Part shown: positions 52,495 through 61,149 of the stretch, one piece after another
Numbering within the stretch: the first letter of the stretch is position 1
How the letters are laid out: every line of letters begins with the position of its first letter
Notes under the pieces: generated by a model
The model's input: only the letters and a program-made list of their open reading frames with translations
Databases searched by the model: none
Told to the model about the DNA's origin: nothing
Translations under genes and position numbers: made by a program
NCBI RefSeq assembly: GCF_017897595.1
Contig: NZ_JAGKIK010000002.1
Span: 310,001 to 374,000 of the forward strand
Direction of reading: 5' to 3'
From: Aquimarina sp. U1-2
GTDB lineage: Bacteria > Bacteroidota > Bacteroidia > Flavobacteriales > Flavobacteriaceae
Length of the DNA stretch: 64,000 nucleotides

Positions 52495-54891
52495 ATGAGT
52501 GACATTTACATCTGGATGATCGTCGCCTTGGCGATTTTGGCTATTGCCGATCTAATAGTTGGAGTAAGCAACGATGCTGTTAATTTTTTAAATTCTGCCA
52601 TTGGCTCCAAAGCCATATCGTTTAGAACGATCATGATCGTAGCCAGTATCGGTATTGCCGCCGGGGCTATTTTTTCTAGTGGGTTGATGGAGGTAGCACG
52701 AAAAGGTATTTTTGTCCCAGGACAATTTTATTTTGATGAAATCATGATCATTTTTATGGCCGTGATGATTACTGATATTTTGTTGCTCGATTTTTTTAAT
52801 ACGCTGGGGATGCCTACATCAACTACGGTTTCTATAGTTTTTGAACTGTTGGGAGCGGCAGTTTGTGTGGCATTTTTGAAAATCTCTGCAGATGCTAATC
52901 TCTCTATTGCAGATATAGGTAATTTTATCAATACGCAAAAGGCAGGAGAAATTATTGCAGGGATATTGTTATCTGTAATTGTTGCTTTTACCATCGGTGC
53001 GGTGGTACAATATATTTCTCGATTATTGTTATCCTTTAATTTTGAAAGTAAAGCAAAGTGGGTAGGTGCCGTGTTCGGAGGAGTAGCGCTCACCTCTATT
53101 TTGTACTTTATATTTGTGAAAGGAATTAAAGGGACCAACTATGCTAATGCTATTGTAGATGTTGTTTATAACAAAGGGGCTGAAGGATTGCTAGAATGGG
53201 CCAACGTCTATTTCAATAGTGCTTATACCACAACAAAAGAATTAATTGAAGCTCAAAGTGACTTGTTTGCGATTGATCCTAAAGCTGGAACTGTTGCGTT
53301 AACCCTTCGTGGCTTTCTGGAAACACATATTCTTCTTATTGTTTGTATAGGTTTTACCGTTTTATCCCTATTGTCTTATCTTATAGTTTCTATATTTAAA
53401 ACAAACATCTATAAGATTATAATTATTGTAGGTACGTTTGCATTAGCTCTTGCTTTTGCGGGTAACGATTTGGTCAACTTTATAGGTGTTCCGATTGCGG
53501 CATGGCAATCGTATCAAGCTTGGGCTAGCTCAGGAATCGCTGCAGAGTCATTTGCTATGGGAGTTTTGGCCTCTAAAGTGGCAACTCCAACACTTATGCT
53601 ACTGGCAGCAGGTCTCATTATGGTACTTACATTGTGGTTTTCGGCAAAAGCACGCAATGTTGTGAAAACATCAATAGACTTATCTAGACAAGGAGATGGG
53701 GATGAAAAGTTTCGTGCTAATTTTCTGTCTAGAGAAATTGTGAGAATTACGATGATCACAGCACAAGGGGTTGCTGCAGTGGTCCCTCAATCCTTTAAAA
53801 AATTTAGTAACAGGCAATTTGATGAACGTAAGATCAAAGTAGCTAACGCCTACATGAAAAAAGAGGATCAGCCGGCTTTTGATATGGTAAGGGCCGCAGT
53901 AAACCTTATGGTTGCGGGTATTTTGATATCTATAGCTACGTCTATGAAACTTCCTTTGTCTACTACCTATGTTACTTTTATGGTAGCTATGGGTACTTCT
54001 TTAGCAGATAGAGCTTGGGGTAGTGAGAGCGCTGTATATCGTGTTGCAGGGGTACTTAATGTTATTGGGGGATGGTTCTTTACTGCCATAAGTGCTTTTA
54101 CGGCTGCTGCTATCGTAGCTTTCCTAATTCATATTAATCAACCTGTAATGACAGCAATTTTGCTCATGGTTGCCTTATTGTTGATTGTTAGAAGTACAAT
54201 TAAATATCGTAACAAAACCAGGGCAGAACGTGCAGAAGATCAACTTAAGAAATCTGAAAGTAGCTCTATACAAGGTGTTATTGAAGAAAGTGCAGATACT
54301 ATTAAATCATTTGTTCATAGAGGAAACAAAATATATGCAGGGACTATCGATAGCCTTGCAAAATATGATTTATCGGCGCTGAAAAAAAATAGAAAGGGAA
54401 TCGCTAAACTGGAGAAAGAAGTCGAAGGGCTTAGGGACAGTATTTTCTATTTTATTAAAAACTTAGACGAATCTAGCGTAGGTGCCAGTAATTTCTACAT
54501 TTCAATTCTTGGGTATCTCGAGGATATTGCACAATCCCTAGAGTATATTTCAAAGGCCAGTCATAAACATGTGAATAATAATCATAAAAAGTTACGATTT
54601 AACCAAATAAAAGATTTAAAAGAAATAGAAGATGATTTAAGTCTGTTTTTTGGTCACATAAAAACGGTATTTGATAAAAGAGAGTTTAACAAACTCAATG
54701 ATATTATTAGCGAAAAACAAGAATTATTTACTACCGTTAATGATAAAATTGATAAACAAGTCGCTCGAACAAGAACTGAAGAAAGTAGTCCCAAAAATAC
54801 GACACTCTATTTTAGTCTGCTTACAGAAACCAAAGATTTAATCGATGCCACTCTTAACCTGTTAGCTACGTATAGAGATCATCAGGATTAA
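52495..54891 (+). CDS. PiT-family inorganic phosphate transporter fused to a PhoU-like domain
   Basis: A 798-residue protein. The first ~590 residues are a PHO4 permease with about twelve helices and the two family signatures GVSNDAVNFLNSAIGSKA near residue 23 and FAGNDLVNFIGVPIAAW near 323. Residues ~590-798 are a soluble helical DUF47/PhoU-like domain (for example IAQSLEYISKASHKHVNN). PhoU domains normally signal phosphate status, so the fusion may couple transport to sensing. It precedes phoB-phoR on the same strand and has phased TAACAT boxes upstream. Confidence 0.93.
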   Translation: MSDIYIWMIVALAILAIADLIVGVSNDAVNFLNSAIGSKAISFRTIMIVASIGIAAGAIFSSGLMEVARKGIFVPGQFYFDEIMIIFMAVMITDILLLDFFNTLGMPTSTTVSIVFELLGAAVCVAFLKISADANLSIADIGNFINTQKAGEIIAGILLSVIVAFTIGAVVQYISRLLLSFNFESKAKWVGAVFGGVALTSILYFIFVKGIKGTNYANAIVDVVYNKGAEGLLEWANVYFNSAYTTTKELIEAQSDLFAIDPKAGTVALTLRGFLETHILLIVCIGFTVLSLLSYLIVSIFKTNIYKIIIIVGTFALALAFAGNDLVNFIGVPIAAWQSYQAWASSGIAAESFAMGVLASKVATPTLMLLAAGLIMVLTLWFSAKARNVVKTSIDLSRQGDGDEKFRANFLSREIVRITMITAQGVAAVVPQSFKKFSNRQFDERKIKVANAYMKKEDQPAFDMVRAAVNLMVAGILISIATSMKLPLSTTYVTFMVAMGTSLADRAWGSESAVYRVAGVLNVIGGWFFTAISAFTAAAIVAFLIHINQPVMTAILLMVALLLIVRSTIKYRNKTRAERAEDQLKKSESSSIQGVIEESADTIKSFVHRGNKIYAGTIDSLAKYDLSALKKNRKGIAKLEKEVEGLRDSIFYFIKNLDESSVGASNFYISILGYLEDIAQSLEYISKASHKHVNNNHKKLRFNQIKDLKEIEDDLSLFFGHIKTVFDKREFNKLNDIISEKQELFTTVNDKIDKQVARTRTEESSPKNTTLYFSLLTETKDLIDATLNLLATYRDHQD

Positions 54892-55032
54892 GATTGTAAT
54901 TTTCCAGAAGGTTAAGTAATTGTTATGTGTACAAGAAATTTTTGTTAGATTATTTTTTCATGGTTAATCCATATTTAAAATCTCAAAGTAACATAGTATA
55001 TTTACCCGTCTTAATATAATTTTAAGAAAAAC

Positions 55033-55716
55033 ATGAATACAAAAGATGTTACCATATTATTGGTAGACGACGAACCAGATATTCTAGAAATCGTTGGCTA
55101 CAATCTGAGTACCGAAGGCTATAATGTAGTTACTGCAGAAAATGGTGTAGAGGCGATAAAAATTGCTAAAAAGAAAAAGCCACATCTTATTATTTTAGAT
55201 GTTATGATGCCAGAGATGGATGGTATCGAAGCTTGCGAACAAATACGGAAGCTGCCCGATCTTCAAAATACAATTATTACATTTTTAACGGCAAGAGGAG
55301 AGGATTACTCTCAAGTGGCTGGTTTTGATGCCGGTGCAGATGATTACATTACCAAACCTATTCGACCCAAAGTTTTGGTAAGTAAAGTCAAAGCGCTATT
55401 ACGCAGATTGAAAGAAGAAGAGTCATCTGATAATGTAGTCAAAATTGGAAACCTGGTCATCAATCGAGACGAGTATAAGATTGTAAAAGACAAAAAAGAA
55501 ATAGTGCTACCAAGAAAAGAATTTGAATTACTATCTTTATTGGCCTCTAAACCCGGAAAAGTTTTTAAACGTGAAGATATTTTGGATAAAGTTTGGGGTA
55601 ACGAAGTTATTGTTGGAGGGCGTACAATAGATGTTCATATTAGAAAATTAAGAGAAAAAATAGGTGATACCAGTTTCAAAACTATCAAAGGTGTTGGCTA
55701 TAAGTTTGTAGTGTAG
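55033..55716 (+). CDS. phoB: PhoB-type response regulator
   Basis: A 227-residue OmpR/PhoB-family regulator. The receiver domain has the acidic pocket Asp12/Asp13, phosphoacceptor Asp56 in IILDVMMPEMDG and Lys108 in DDYITKPIRP. The C-terminal winged-helix DNA-binding domain (about 128-227) contains LPRKEFELLSLLASKPGKVF and the recognition helix in VGGRTIDVHIRKLREKIG. It is followed without a gap by the kinase gene. The pairing and the phosphate transporter upstream make PhoB the best name. Confidence 0.92.
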   Translation: MNTKDVTILLVDDEPDILEIVGYNLSTEGYNVVTAENGVEAIKIAKKKKPHLIILDVMMPEMDGIEACEQIRKLPDLQNTIITFLTARGEDYSQVAGFDAGADDYITKPIRPKVLVSKVKALLRRLKEEESSDNVVKIGNLVINRDEYKIVKDKKEIVLPRKEFELLSLLASKPGKVFKREDILDKVWGNEVIVGGRTIDVHIRKLREKIGDTSFKTIKGVGYKFVV

Positions 55717-56796
55717 ATGGCAGAAAATTTTAAAAAGTCGTATAGGTTTGCGTACCTGTCGTCTTTATATATAACGCTTTTATTAACGCTCATTCTGAGC
55801 GTTTTTTTATACATAGTATCGCTATTGCATGTAGGGTTTATTATTGGTTTTGCTTTAGTTTCTTATGCCACTAGCTTTATAATCATACAATATAGAGTAG
55901 AAAAATTTATTTATCGAAGAGTGCGCAAAATTTATGATGATATCGAGATGTTAGATGTCGATGATATTGGTGAAAGTCCTGTAACCACAGATATGCGAAC
56001 TTTAATTAAAGAAGTTGAAAAGTTTGCACTACAAAGAAAATCAGAAATAGAGAAACTTAATATTCGAGAAACCTATCGTAAAGAGTTTATGGGTAATGTT
56101 TCTCACGAATTAAAAACCCCTCTATTTACAGTACAAGGCTATATCCTCACCTTACTCGATGGCGCTATGAAAGATCCCAAAATCTTGGATAAGTACTTAA
56201 ACCGTGCCAATAAAGGAGTAGAGCGGCTTATTTACATTGTAAATGATTTGGATATGATTACCAAATTAGAAACAGGAGATCTCAATTTAAACTACGTAAA
56301 TTTTGATATTGTAGAACTTGTACAAAGTGTATTTGATTTATTTGAAATGAAAGCTTCAAAAAAGAATATAGCCTTAACTTTTGATATGAATTATACACAA
56401 CCCATAATGGTTCATGCAGATAAAGAGCGTATACAACAGGTGTTGTCAAATTTGATTGTAAATTCAATCAAATATGGTAAAGAAGATGGCACTACCGAGG
56501 TGAGTATCGAAGACCTTATTCGTAATAAAACAATCGTAAGAGTAACCGATAATGGTGAAGGTATTGCCCAAGCGCATATTCCAAGGCTATTCGAGCGTTT
56601 TTATAGAGTGGATAAAAGCGGATCACGTAAAGAAGGAGGTTCTGGACTTGGCTTGGCTATTGTGAAACATATCATAGAGGCACACCACGAACGTATATAC
56701 GTAGAAAGCGATTACAGAGTAGGTAGTGAGTTCTCATTTACTTTGGAAAAAGTGAAAAAGTTCCCCGTAGTCGATGTCAGTCCCAAAACTGCTTAG
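55717..56796 (+). CDS. phoR: PhoR-type sensor histidine kinase
   Basis: A 359-residue kinase with two membrane helices (about 12-36 and 40-60) and almost no periplasmic loop, then a linker, HisKA with His130 in FMGNVSHELKTPLFTV, and HATPase_c with NLIVNSIKYG, VTDNGEGI and GGSGLGLAIVKHII. The lack of a sensory domain fits PhoR, which senses through the Pst/PhoU system. It starts directly after phoB. Its last 63 bases overlap the 3' end of the convergent glycosyltransferase gene. Confidence 0.9.
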   Translation: MAENFKKSYRFAYLSSLYITLLLTLILSVFLYIVSLLHVGFIIGFALVSYATSFIIIQYRVEKFIYRRVRKIYDDIEMLDVDDIGESPVTTDMRTLIKEVEKFALQRKSEIEKLNIRETYRKEFMGNVSHELKTPLFTVQGYILTLLDGAMKDPKILDKYLNRANKGVERLIYIVNDLDMITKLETGDLNLNYVNFDIVELVQSVFDLFEMKASKKNIALTFDMNYTQPIMVHADKERIQQVLSNLIVNSIKYGKEDGTTEVSIEDLIRNKTIVRVTDNGEGIAQAHIPRLFERFYRVDKSGSRKEGGSGLGLAIVKHIIEAHHERIYVESDYRVGSEFSFTLEKVKKFPVVDVSPKTA

Positions 56797-57789
56797 TCCT
56801 CGATACATATTCAGGTCTCTTAATTTTTTTAAGGTAAAGTCATTTTGATTACAACTTGGTACCAACCTGTTCATTGTTAAACGTTGTGCCAGATATTCTT
56901 GTTCAAATTGTCCCGGAGTGGGTATAAAAAATGCTTTTTTCTTTAGTTTAGCAAGGTCCATTACTGTCGTATACCCAGATCTCGAAATAATCAAATTACT
57001 GCTATTGATCGTATGCTCGAGGTCTTTTCCCGATAGGTAATTATGAATAGTAATATTGTTTTTAACATACGTTTGTTGTGTGTCCTCTATTAGGCCTCGT
57101 ACAAATACAATATTCTTATCACTTTGTTCAAACTCCTGAAAAAGCTTTTGTTCTAATAACGTACGCTGTGGTTCAGGGCCCGATAACAGCACCATGATAT
57201 CATATTTTTTTGGAAGTATATGGTGTTCAAACCTACTTAGGGGGCCAAGATAAGTTACCGGTATTGTAGTTTTTTTGGGATGTCCTAATTCACCACTCAA
57301 ATTAGGATCGTCTGCCATATCAGGAACCCAACATACATCAAATTTTTTTATGTACCTGTTATGAAGTTTTGTACTAAATGAGGTCGTGTTTCCGCTTAAA
57401 ACAGTAAGTTGATGTGTTATAAAAACCGATGGAACACTCTTATGTCGTACCCCCATTCTATTATCAGAGATAATACCACAATATTGATCTTCTTCTAGAA
57501 TTCGTTTAATCACTTTATTTTCGGCATTAATAGTATGTGCTATTTTCGGACTGTTTAAAAGCATTTTCCATTTAAAATTACTAGCTTTTTTTGAATATGT
57601 AATTCGATAAGACGGTAGTAGCTTAGTTTGTAGTTCTGGAAATTCCTTCTTCAATAAAGATAAAGCTGCACCATCTGATGCAATCACCGGTTCTATACCC
57701 TGATCTAGCAGTGCATTGAGAATAGGTATACAACGTGTTGCGTGGCCTAGTCCCCAATTTAAAGGAGCTATAAGTACTTTTTTGTTCAA
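56734..57789 (-). CDS. GT28/MurG-like glycosyltransferase
   Basis: A 351-residue GT-B protein. The N-terminal VLIAPLNWGLGHATRCIPIL is the glycine-rich loop typical of MurG/MGDG-synthase-like enzymes, and the C-terminal half has a nucleotide-sugar site with LIISRSGYTTVMDLAKLKKK and PTPGQFEQEYLAQRL. The donor and acceptor are unknown. Its last 63 bases are shared with the end of phoR on the opposite strand. Confidence 0.85.
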   Translation of the reverse strand: MNKKVLIAPLNWGLGHATRCIPILNALLDQGIEPVIASDGAALSLLKKEFPELQTKLLPSYRITYSKKASNFKWKMLLNSPKIAHTINAENKVIKRILEEDQYCGIISDNRMGVRHKSVPSVFITHQLTVLSGNTTSFSTKLHNRYIKKFDVCWVPDMADDPNLSGELGHPKKTTIPVTYLGPLSRFEHHILPKKYDIMVLLSGPEPQRTLLEQKLFQEFEQSDKNIVFVRGLIEDTQQTYVKNNITIHNYLSGKDLEHTINSSNLIISRSGYTTVMDLAKLKKKAFFIPTPGQFEQEYLAQRLTMNRLVPSCNQNDFTLKKLRDLNMYRGLSSFGTDIDYGELFHFFQSK

Positions 57790-57979
57790 ATGCTTTATTT
57801 TTTAATTTTTGTAACGACTACCTAGTTCCAGTCAATTTTAAAAGTAATCCTATTTTCTTATCCGTATATTTCCTTAATTTTACCAAAAAATTATCTTTAT
57901 TGTAACTACGGTTAAAAAGAAGTACTTATAGAAAAGTTAAGATGATTTTGATGCCTATCAATAAGAAATAAGAGAGTGT

Positions 57980-58654
57980 GTGGGAAGTAAAAATAAATTA
58001 AAACGTTTCAACGAAAATAAAACCTTTCAAAATGTAGTAGAGCCTACACGAGAAGAAGTGCTACAAAATGCATTACACCTCAAAGGGAAATGGAACGAAT
58101 CTTTCTTTAAGAACGCCAACCCGATTGTTCTAGAATTGGGCTGCGGAAAAGGAGAATATACCGTTGGTCTCGCTAGAAAATATCCTAATAAAAATTTTAT
58201 TGGGATTGATATCAAAGGAGCACGATTTTGGCGAGGTGCCAAGACGGCTATTGAAGAAGGAATACACAATGTAGGTTTTATAAGAACACAAATAGAACTT
58301 ATAACTTTTCTTTTTGACGACAACGAGATCGATGAGATTTGGATCACTTTTCCAGATCCACAAATAAAATATAAGCGTACTAAGCACCGTCTTACCAATC
58401 AGGATTTTTTACAGCGCTATAAAAAAATCATGAAACCAGAAGGCATCATACACCTCAAAACCGATAGCGAGTTTATGCATGGTTACACACTAGGTATATT
58501 ACATGGGGAAGGTCATAAAGTTGTATATGCCAATCACGATATTTATCATAATGAAGGAGCTCCAGAAAGTGTTACGTCTATTCAAACTTTTTACGAAAAA
58601 CAATATCTGGAAAAAAATAAACCCATAACTTACGTCCAATTTAAGATCAAATAA
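57980..58654 (+). CDS. trmB: tRNA (guanine-N7-)-methyltransferase
   Basis: A 224-residue SAM-dependent enzyme methylating G46 of tRNA. The SAM motif is LELGCGKGEYTVGLARKYP near residue 50, the catalytic IWITFPDPQIKYKRTKHRLT near 115 is the family signature, and a conserved Thr-Asp block (KTDSEFMHGYT) follows. Translation starts at a GTG at 57980: it yields the family N-terminus MGSKNKLKRF. LysE follows after 11 bases. Confidence 0.95.
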   Translation: MGSKNKLKRFNENKTFQNVVEPTREEVLQNALHLKGKWNESFFKNANPIVLELGCGKGEYTVGLARKYPNKNFIGIDIKGARFWRGAKTAIEEGIHNVGFIRTQIELITFLFDDNEIDEIWITFPDPQIKYKRTKHRLTNQDFLQRYKKIMKPEGIIHLKTDSEFMHGYTLGILHGEGHKVVYANHDIYHNEGAPESVTSIQTFYEKQYLEKNKPITYVQFKIK

Positions 58655-58665
58655 TCAGGACTACA

Positions 58666-59298
58666 ATGTTGGAAACTACGAGGCTTTTCTTGGTTACATT
58701 CTTCGCATCATTAGTAGGAGTAATACCTCCTGGTTTGGTCAATATGACAGTGGCAAGAACTTGCCTCGAGCGTGGAAAAAACAATGGGATTTTAGTGGCT
58801 GTAGGAGCCTCTTTTGTCGTAGTGTTTCAGTCGTTGATAGCCATTCTTTTGGCAAAATATATTTTTTTTAATCCATTTGTAAAGAATATTTTGCTTAGGA
58901 CCGGTGCAGTTATCTTTTTTCTTATGGCCATTTATTTCTTTGCCAGAGCAAAACAACGAAAAACGAAAATAAAAGTTTACCATAAAAGCAATACTAGAAG
59001 TTTTTTTAAGGGAATGATAATTTCGGCAATCAATGTGTTACCTATTCCTTATTTTGTGGCAATAGCTGCCGGGATGAGTGTAAGTGGTGAAATCGAGTAT
59101 GATACCCAGCATATTATTGCGTTTATAATAGCAGCAGGAAGCGGCACCTTTGTCACGCTTTACTTCTACGTCTTTTCTTTCTTAAAGATTGAAAAAAAGA
59201 CAGCTTCGATCACAAAATATTCTAATTACTTTATGGGTGTTTTGATGTTGATTTTAGTTATAATTACATTAGCTAGAATTATTTACACATGGGATTAG
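58666..59298 (+). CDS. LysE/RhtB-family exporter
   Basis: A 210-residue inner-membrane protein with about six helices. The start TFFASLVGVIPPGLVNMTVA, with GxxPPGLVN near residue 20, is a LysE-type signature; ISAINVLPIPYFVAIAAGMS follows. These proteins export amino acids or their analogues. The substrate is not predictable. It overlaps the alkyltransferase-like gene by 10 bases, so the two are translationally coupled. Confidence 0.87.
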   Translation: MLETTRLFLVTFFASLVGVIPPGLVNMTVARTCLERGKNNGILVAVGASFVVVFQSLIAILLAKYIFFNPFVKNILLRTGAVIFFLMAIYFFARAKQRKTKIKVYHKSNTRSFFKGMIISAINVLPIPYFVAIAAGMSVSGEIEYDTQHIIAFIIAAGSGTFVTLYFYVFSFLKIEKKTASITKYSNYFMGVLMLILVIITLARIIYTWD

Positions 59299-59648
59299 AA
59301 AACGGAAAAGAAAGTACACCAGAGTCTGGTGCAAATTTTTTTGAGCGTGTTTATGAGATCGCAAGATTGATACCTTACGGTAGGGTAACATCGTATGGTG
59401 CTATTGCAAAGTATATAGGTGCTGCCCGTAGCGCTAGAATGGTGGGTTGGGCAATGAACGCTTGTGAAGGTAGAGAAGATGTGCCTGCACACAGAGTAGT
59501 GAATCGAAATGGAGTACTTACAGGTAAACATCATTTTAAAGGAACGAATCTCATGCAGCAATTATTAGAAAATGAAGGAGTAGCCATTGTTGATAATCAA
59601 GTTCAGCATTTCGAGAAACTATTTTGGGATCCAGCTAAAGAATTATGA
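59289..59648 (+). CDS. alkyltransferase-like protein (ATL), MGMT family
   Basis: A 119-residue protein related to the DNA-binding domain of O6-alkylguanine-DNA alkyltransferases. IPYGRVTSYGAIAKYIGAAR contains the helix-turn-helix, SARMVGWAMNACEG the Arg finger region, and VPAHRVVNRNGVLTGKHHF has Ala where MGMT has the acceptor Cys (PCHRV). It therefore cannot transfer alkyl groups but should bind O6-alkylguanine and recruit nucleotide-excision repair. Its last 6 bases overlap the convergent Fic gene. Confidence 0.92.
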   Translation: MGLENGKESTPESGANFFERVYEIARLIPYGRVTSYGAIAKYIGAARSARMVGWAMNACEGREDVPAHRVVNRNGVLTGKHHFKGTNLMQQLLENEGVAIVDNQVQHFEKLFWDPAKEL

Positions 59649-60926
59649 AAATTTTTGATCAAAAGCTTCTCCTTTCCAATAATTGGCTGTTTTTTTATTT
59701 ATATGGATTTTTTTTAAAATATTTCTATCTACTAAACTTTCAAGATCTGTTCTTGCTGTTTGATTAGTAACTAAAAAAATATTTTCTATCTCTTTTACCG
59801 TAAAATGGCGATTTTCATTTTCCATAATCCAGTATAGAATTTGTGCTTGTCTTTCATTGATATTTGGTTCTTTAAAAAACAAAGAAAGTTTACCTTCTTC
59901 CTTCTTCTTTTTAGCAACATATTTTTTTAAATCTTCAAAGGCCTGAATAAGGATTTTTACCTGATAGTTCATAAAATAAGTAACATCTAGATCATCGATT
60001 TCGGTATAGATATACGCTTTCTCATATTGAGTTTTAGTTTTCATAATAACTCTTGAAATTGAAAGATACTCAGCTAACCAGTATCCTTCTTTAAGTAAAT
60101 ACCAATAAAATATAGCTCGGGCGGTTCTTCCGTTACCATCGACAAAAGGATGAATGTAGCCTATCAAAAAATGCAAAATGCTTGCTTTAACTATTGGGTG
60201 TATGAAATTATCTTTTAGATTAGTATTGAAAAAATTACAAAATGATTTCATAAGGTTATCTAGCAGTTCAAAACTTGGAGGTGTATGCACAATTTCTCCG
60301 GTGATTTCATTCATGACATGGATTTCATTATTTTTTCTAAAAACACCGACTCTTTCTTCTTCCAATGTATTTTTTGTCACTAATCTATGAATCTCATATA
60401 GTTTTTCTATCGAAATATCCTCAGTTTTATGATCGCTTATGTACTGAATAGTTTCATAATTATTAAGGATCATATGCTCAGACTTGTTTTTAGGACTTTT
60501 GTTTTTCCTAAGCATATCTTTTGCTTTGATCCTGGTAGTAGTTGCTCCTTCTATCATTGAAGAAAAAATAGATTCTTCCATCAAGGCGTTATTCAAATAT
60601 TGATGTTTATCCAATTCTGAAAGTAATTGATCTTTTTGTAAACCGGCCCCAAAATTGTGGTCTAGATAGTGAAGTTTTTTTTGAAGATTTTTAGTAATGT
60701 TATATTTACAATAAATACTTTGTATGGTTATATAGTCGTATCTAAATTCTCGGGACACTTTAGTCGTCAACCAAAGTTTTTTAGCTTCATTTATTGATTT
60801 GGCTAAATATTTAATTTTGTCCCAGTATAAATACTCATTATCAATTTTTCTCGCAATTTTGGGAGTTATATTGGAAATCAGTTCATTTGTATCGTAAGCT
60901 AGACTGTCAGGTGCTTTTTCGATCAT
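59643..60926 (-). CDS. Fic-family adenylyltransferase with C-terminal helix-turn-helix
   Basis: A 427-residue protein. The catalytic Fic motif HPFVDGNGRTAR begins at residue 259, and the upstream SSMIEGATT carries the inhibitory (S/T)xxxE(G/N) signature at residues 122-127 (Ser122, Glu126, Gly127), placing it in the class with an N-terminal auto-inhibitory helix. The N-terminal part (1-110) is the usual Fic_N-like helical region. The C-terminal ~60 residues (QILYWIMENENRHFTVKEIE, TNQTARTDLESLVDRNILKK) form a winged-helix DNA-binding domain. AMPylation targets are unknown; self-regulation of the promoter is inferred from upstream repeats. Confidence 0.92.
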   Translation of the reverse strand: MIEKAPDSLAYDTNELISNITPKIARKIDNEYLYWDKIKYLAKSINEAKKLWLTTKVSREFRYDYITIQSIYCKYNITKNLQKKLHYLDHNFGAGLQKDQLLSELDKHQYLNNALMEESIFSSMIEGATTTRIKAKDMLRKNKSPKNKSEHMILNNYETIQYISDHKTEDISIEKLYEIHRLVTKNTLEEERVGVFRKNNEIHVMNEITGEIVHTPPSFELLDNLMKSFCNFFNTNLKDNFIHPIVKASILHFLIGYIHPFVDGNGRTARAIFYWYLLKEGYWLAEYLSISRVIMKTKTQYEKAYIYTEIDDLDVTYFMNYQVKILIQAFEDLKKYVAKKKKEEGKLSLFFKEPNINERQAQILYWIMENENRHFTVKEIENIFLVTNQTARTDLESLVDRNILKKIHINKKTANYWKGEAFDQKFS

Positions 60927-61014
60927 TATTTCCTAATTTTTTTTAAAATTTACAAATATTATCAAATTTACAACATATTACGATATTTCCTAATTTTTTT
61001 AAAATTTACAAATA
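60927..61014. promoter_or_regulatory. direct repeats upstream of the Fic gene, candidate operator
   Basis: A block of about 30 bases (atttcctaattttttt, then aaaatttacaaata) occurs twice, at about 60928-60958 and 60985-61013. A third, shorter aaatttacaa lies between them at about 60965. Together they sit directly before the ATG at 60926 and could bind the helix-turn-helix of the Fic protein itself. Confidence 0.5.
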
Positions 61015-61088
61015 GTAGTATATCATCAATAACGATATCACTATAAATCATTTCGATTTTTCGGCTTTATAATGTAAACTTTTCGACC

Positions 61089-61096
61089 TATCTTTG
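61089..61096 (+). promoter_or_regulatory. -7 promoter box of the mrp-nifU operon
   Basis: TATCTTTG matches TAnnTTTG, ending 54 bases before the mrp ATG at 61150. Confidence 0.55.
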
Positions 61097-61149
61097 TTTT
61101 TACAACCAATCAGAGCAGGATTTGGTTGTTGTAGAAAAGAAAAATACGC

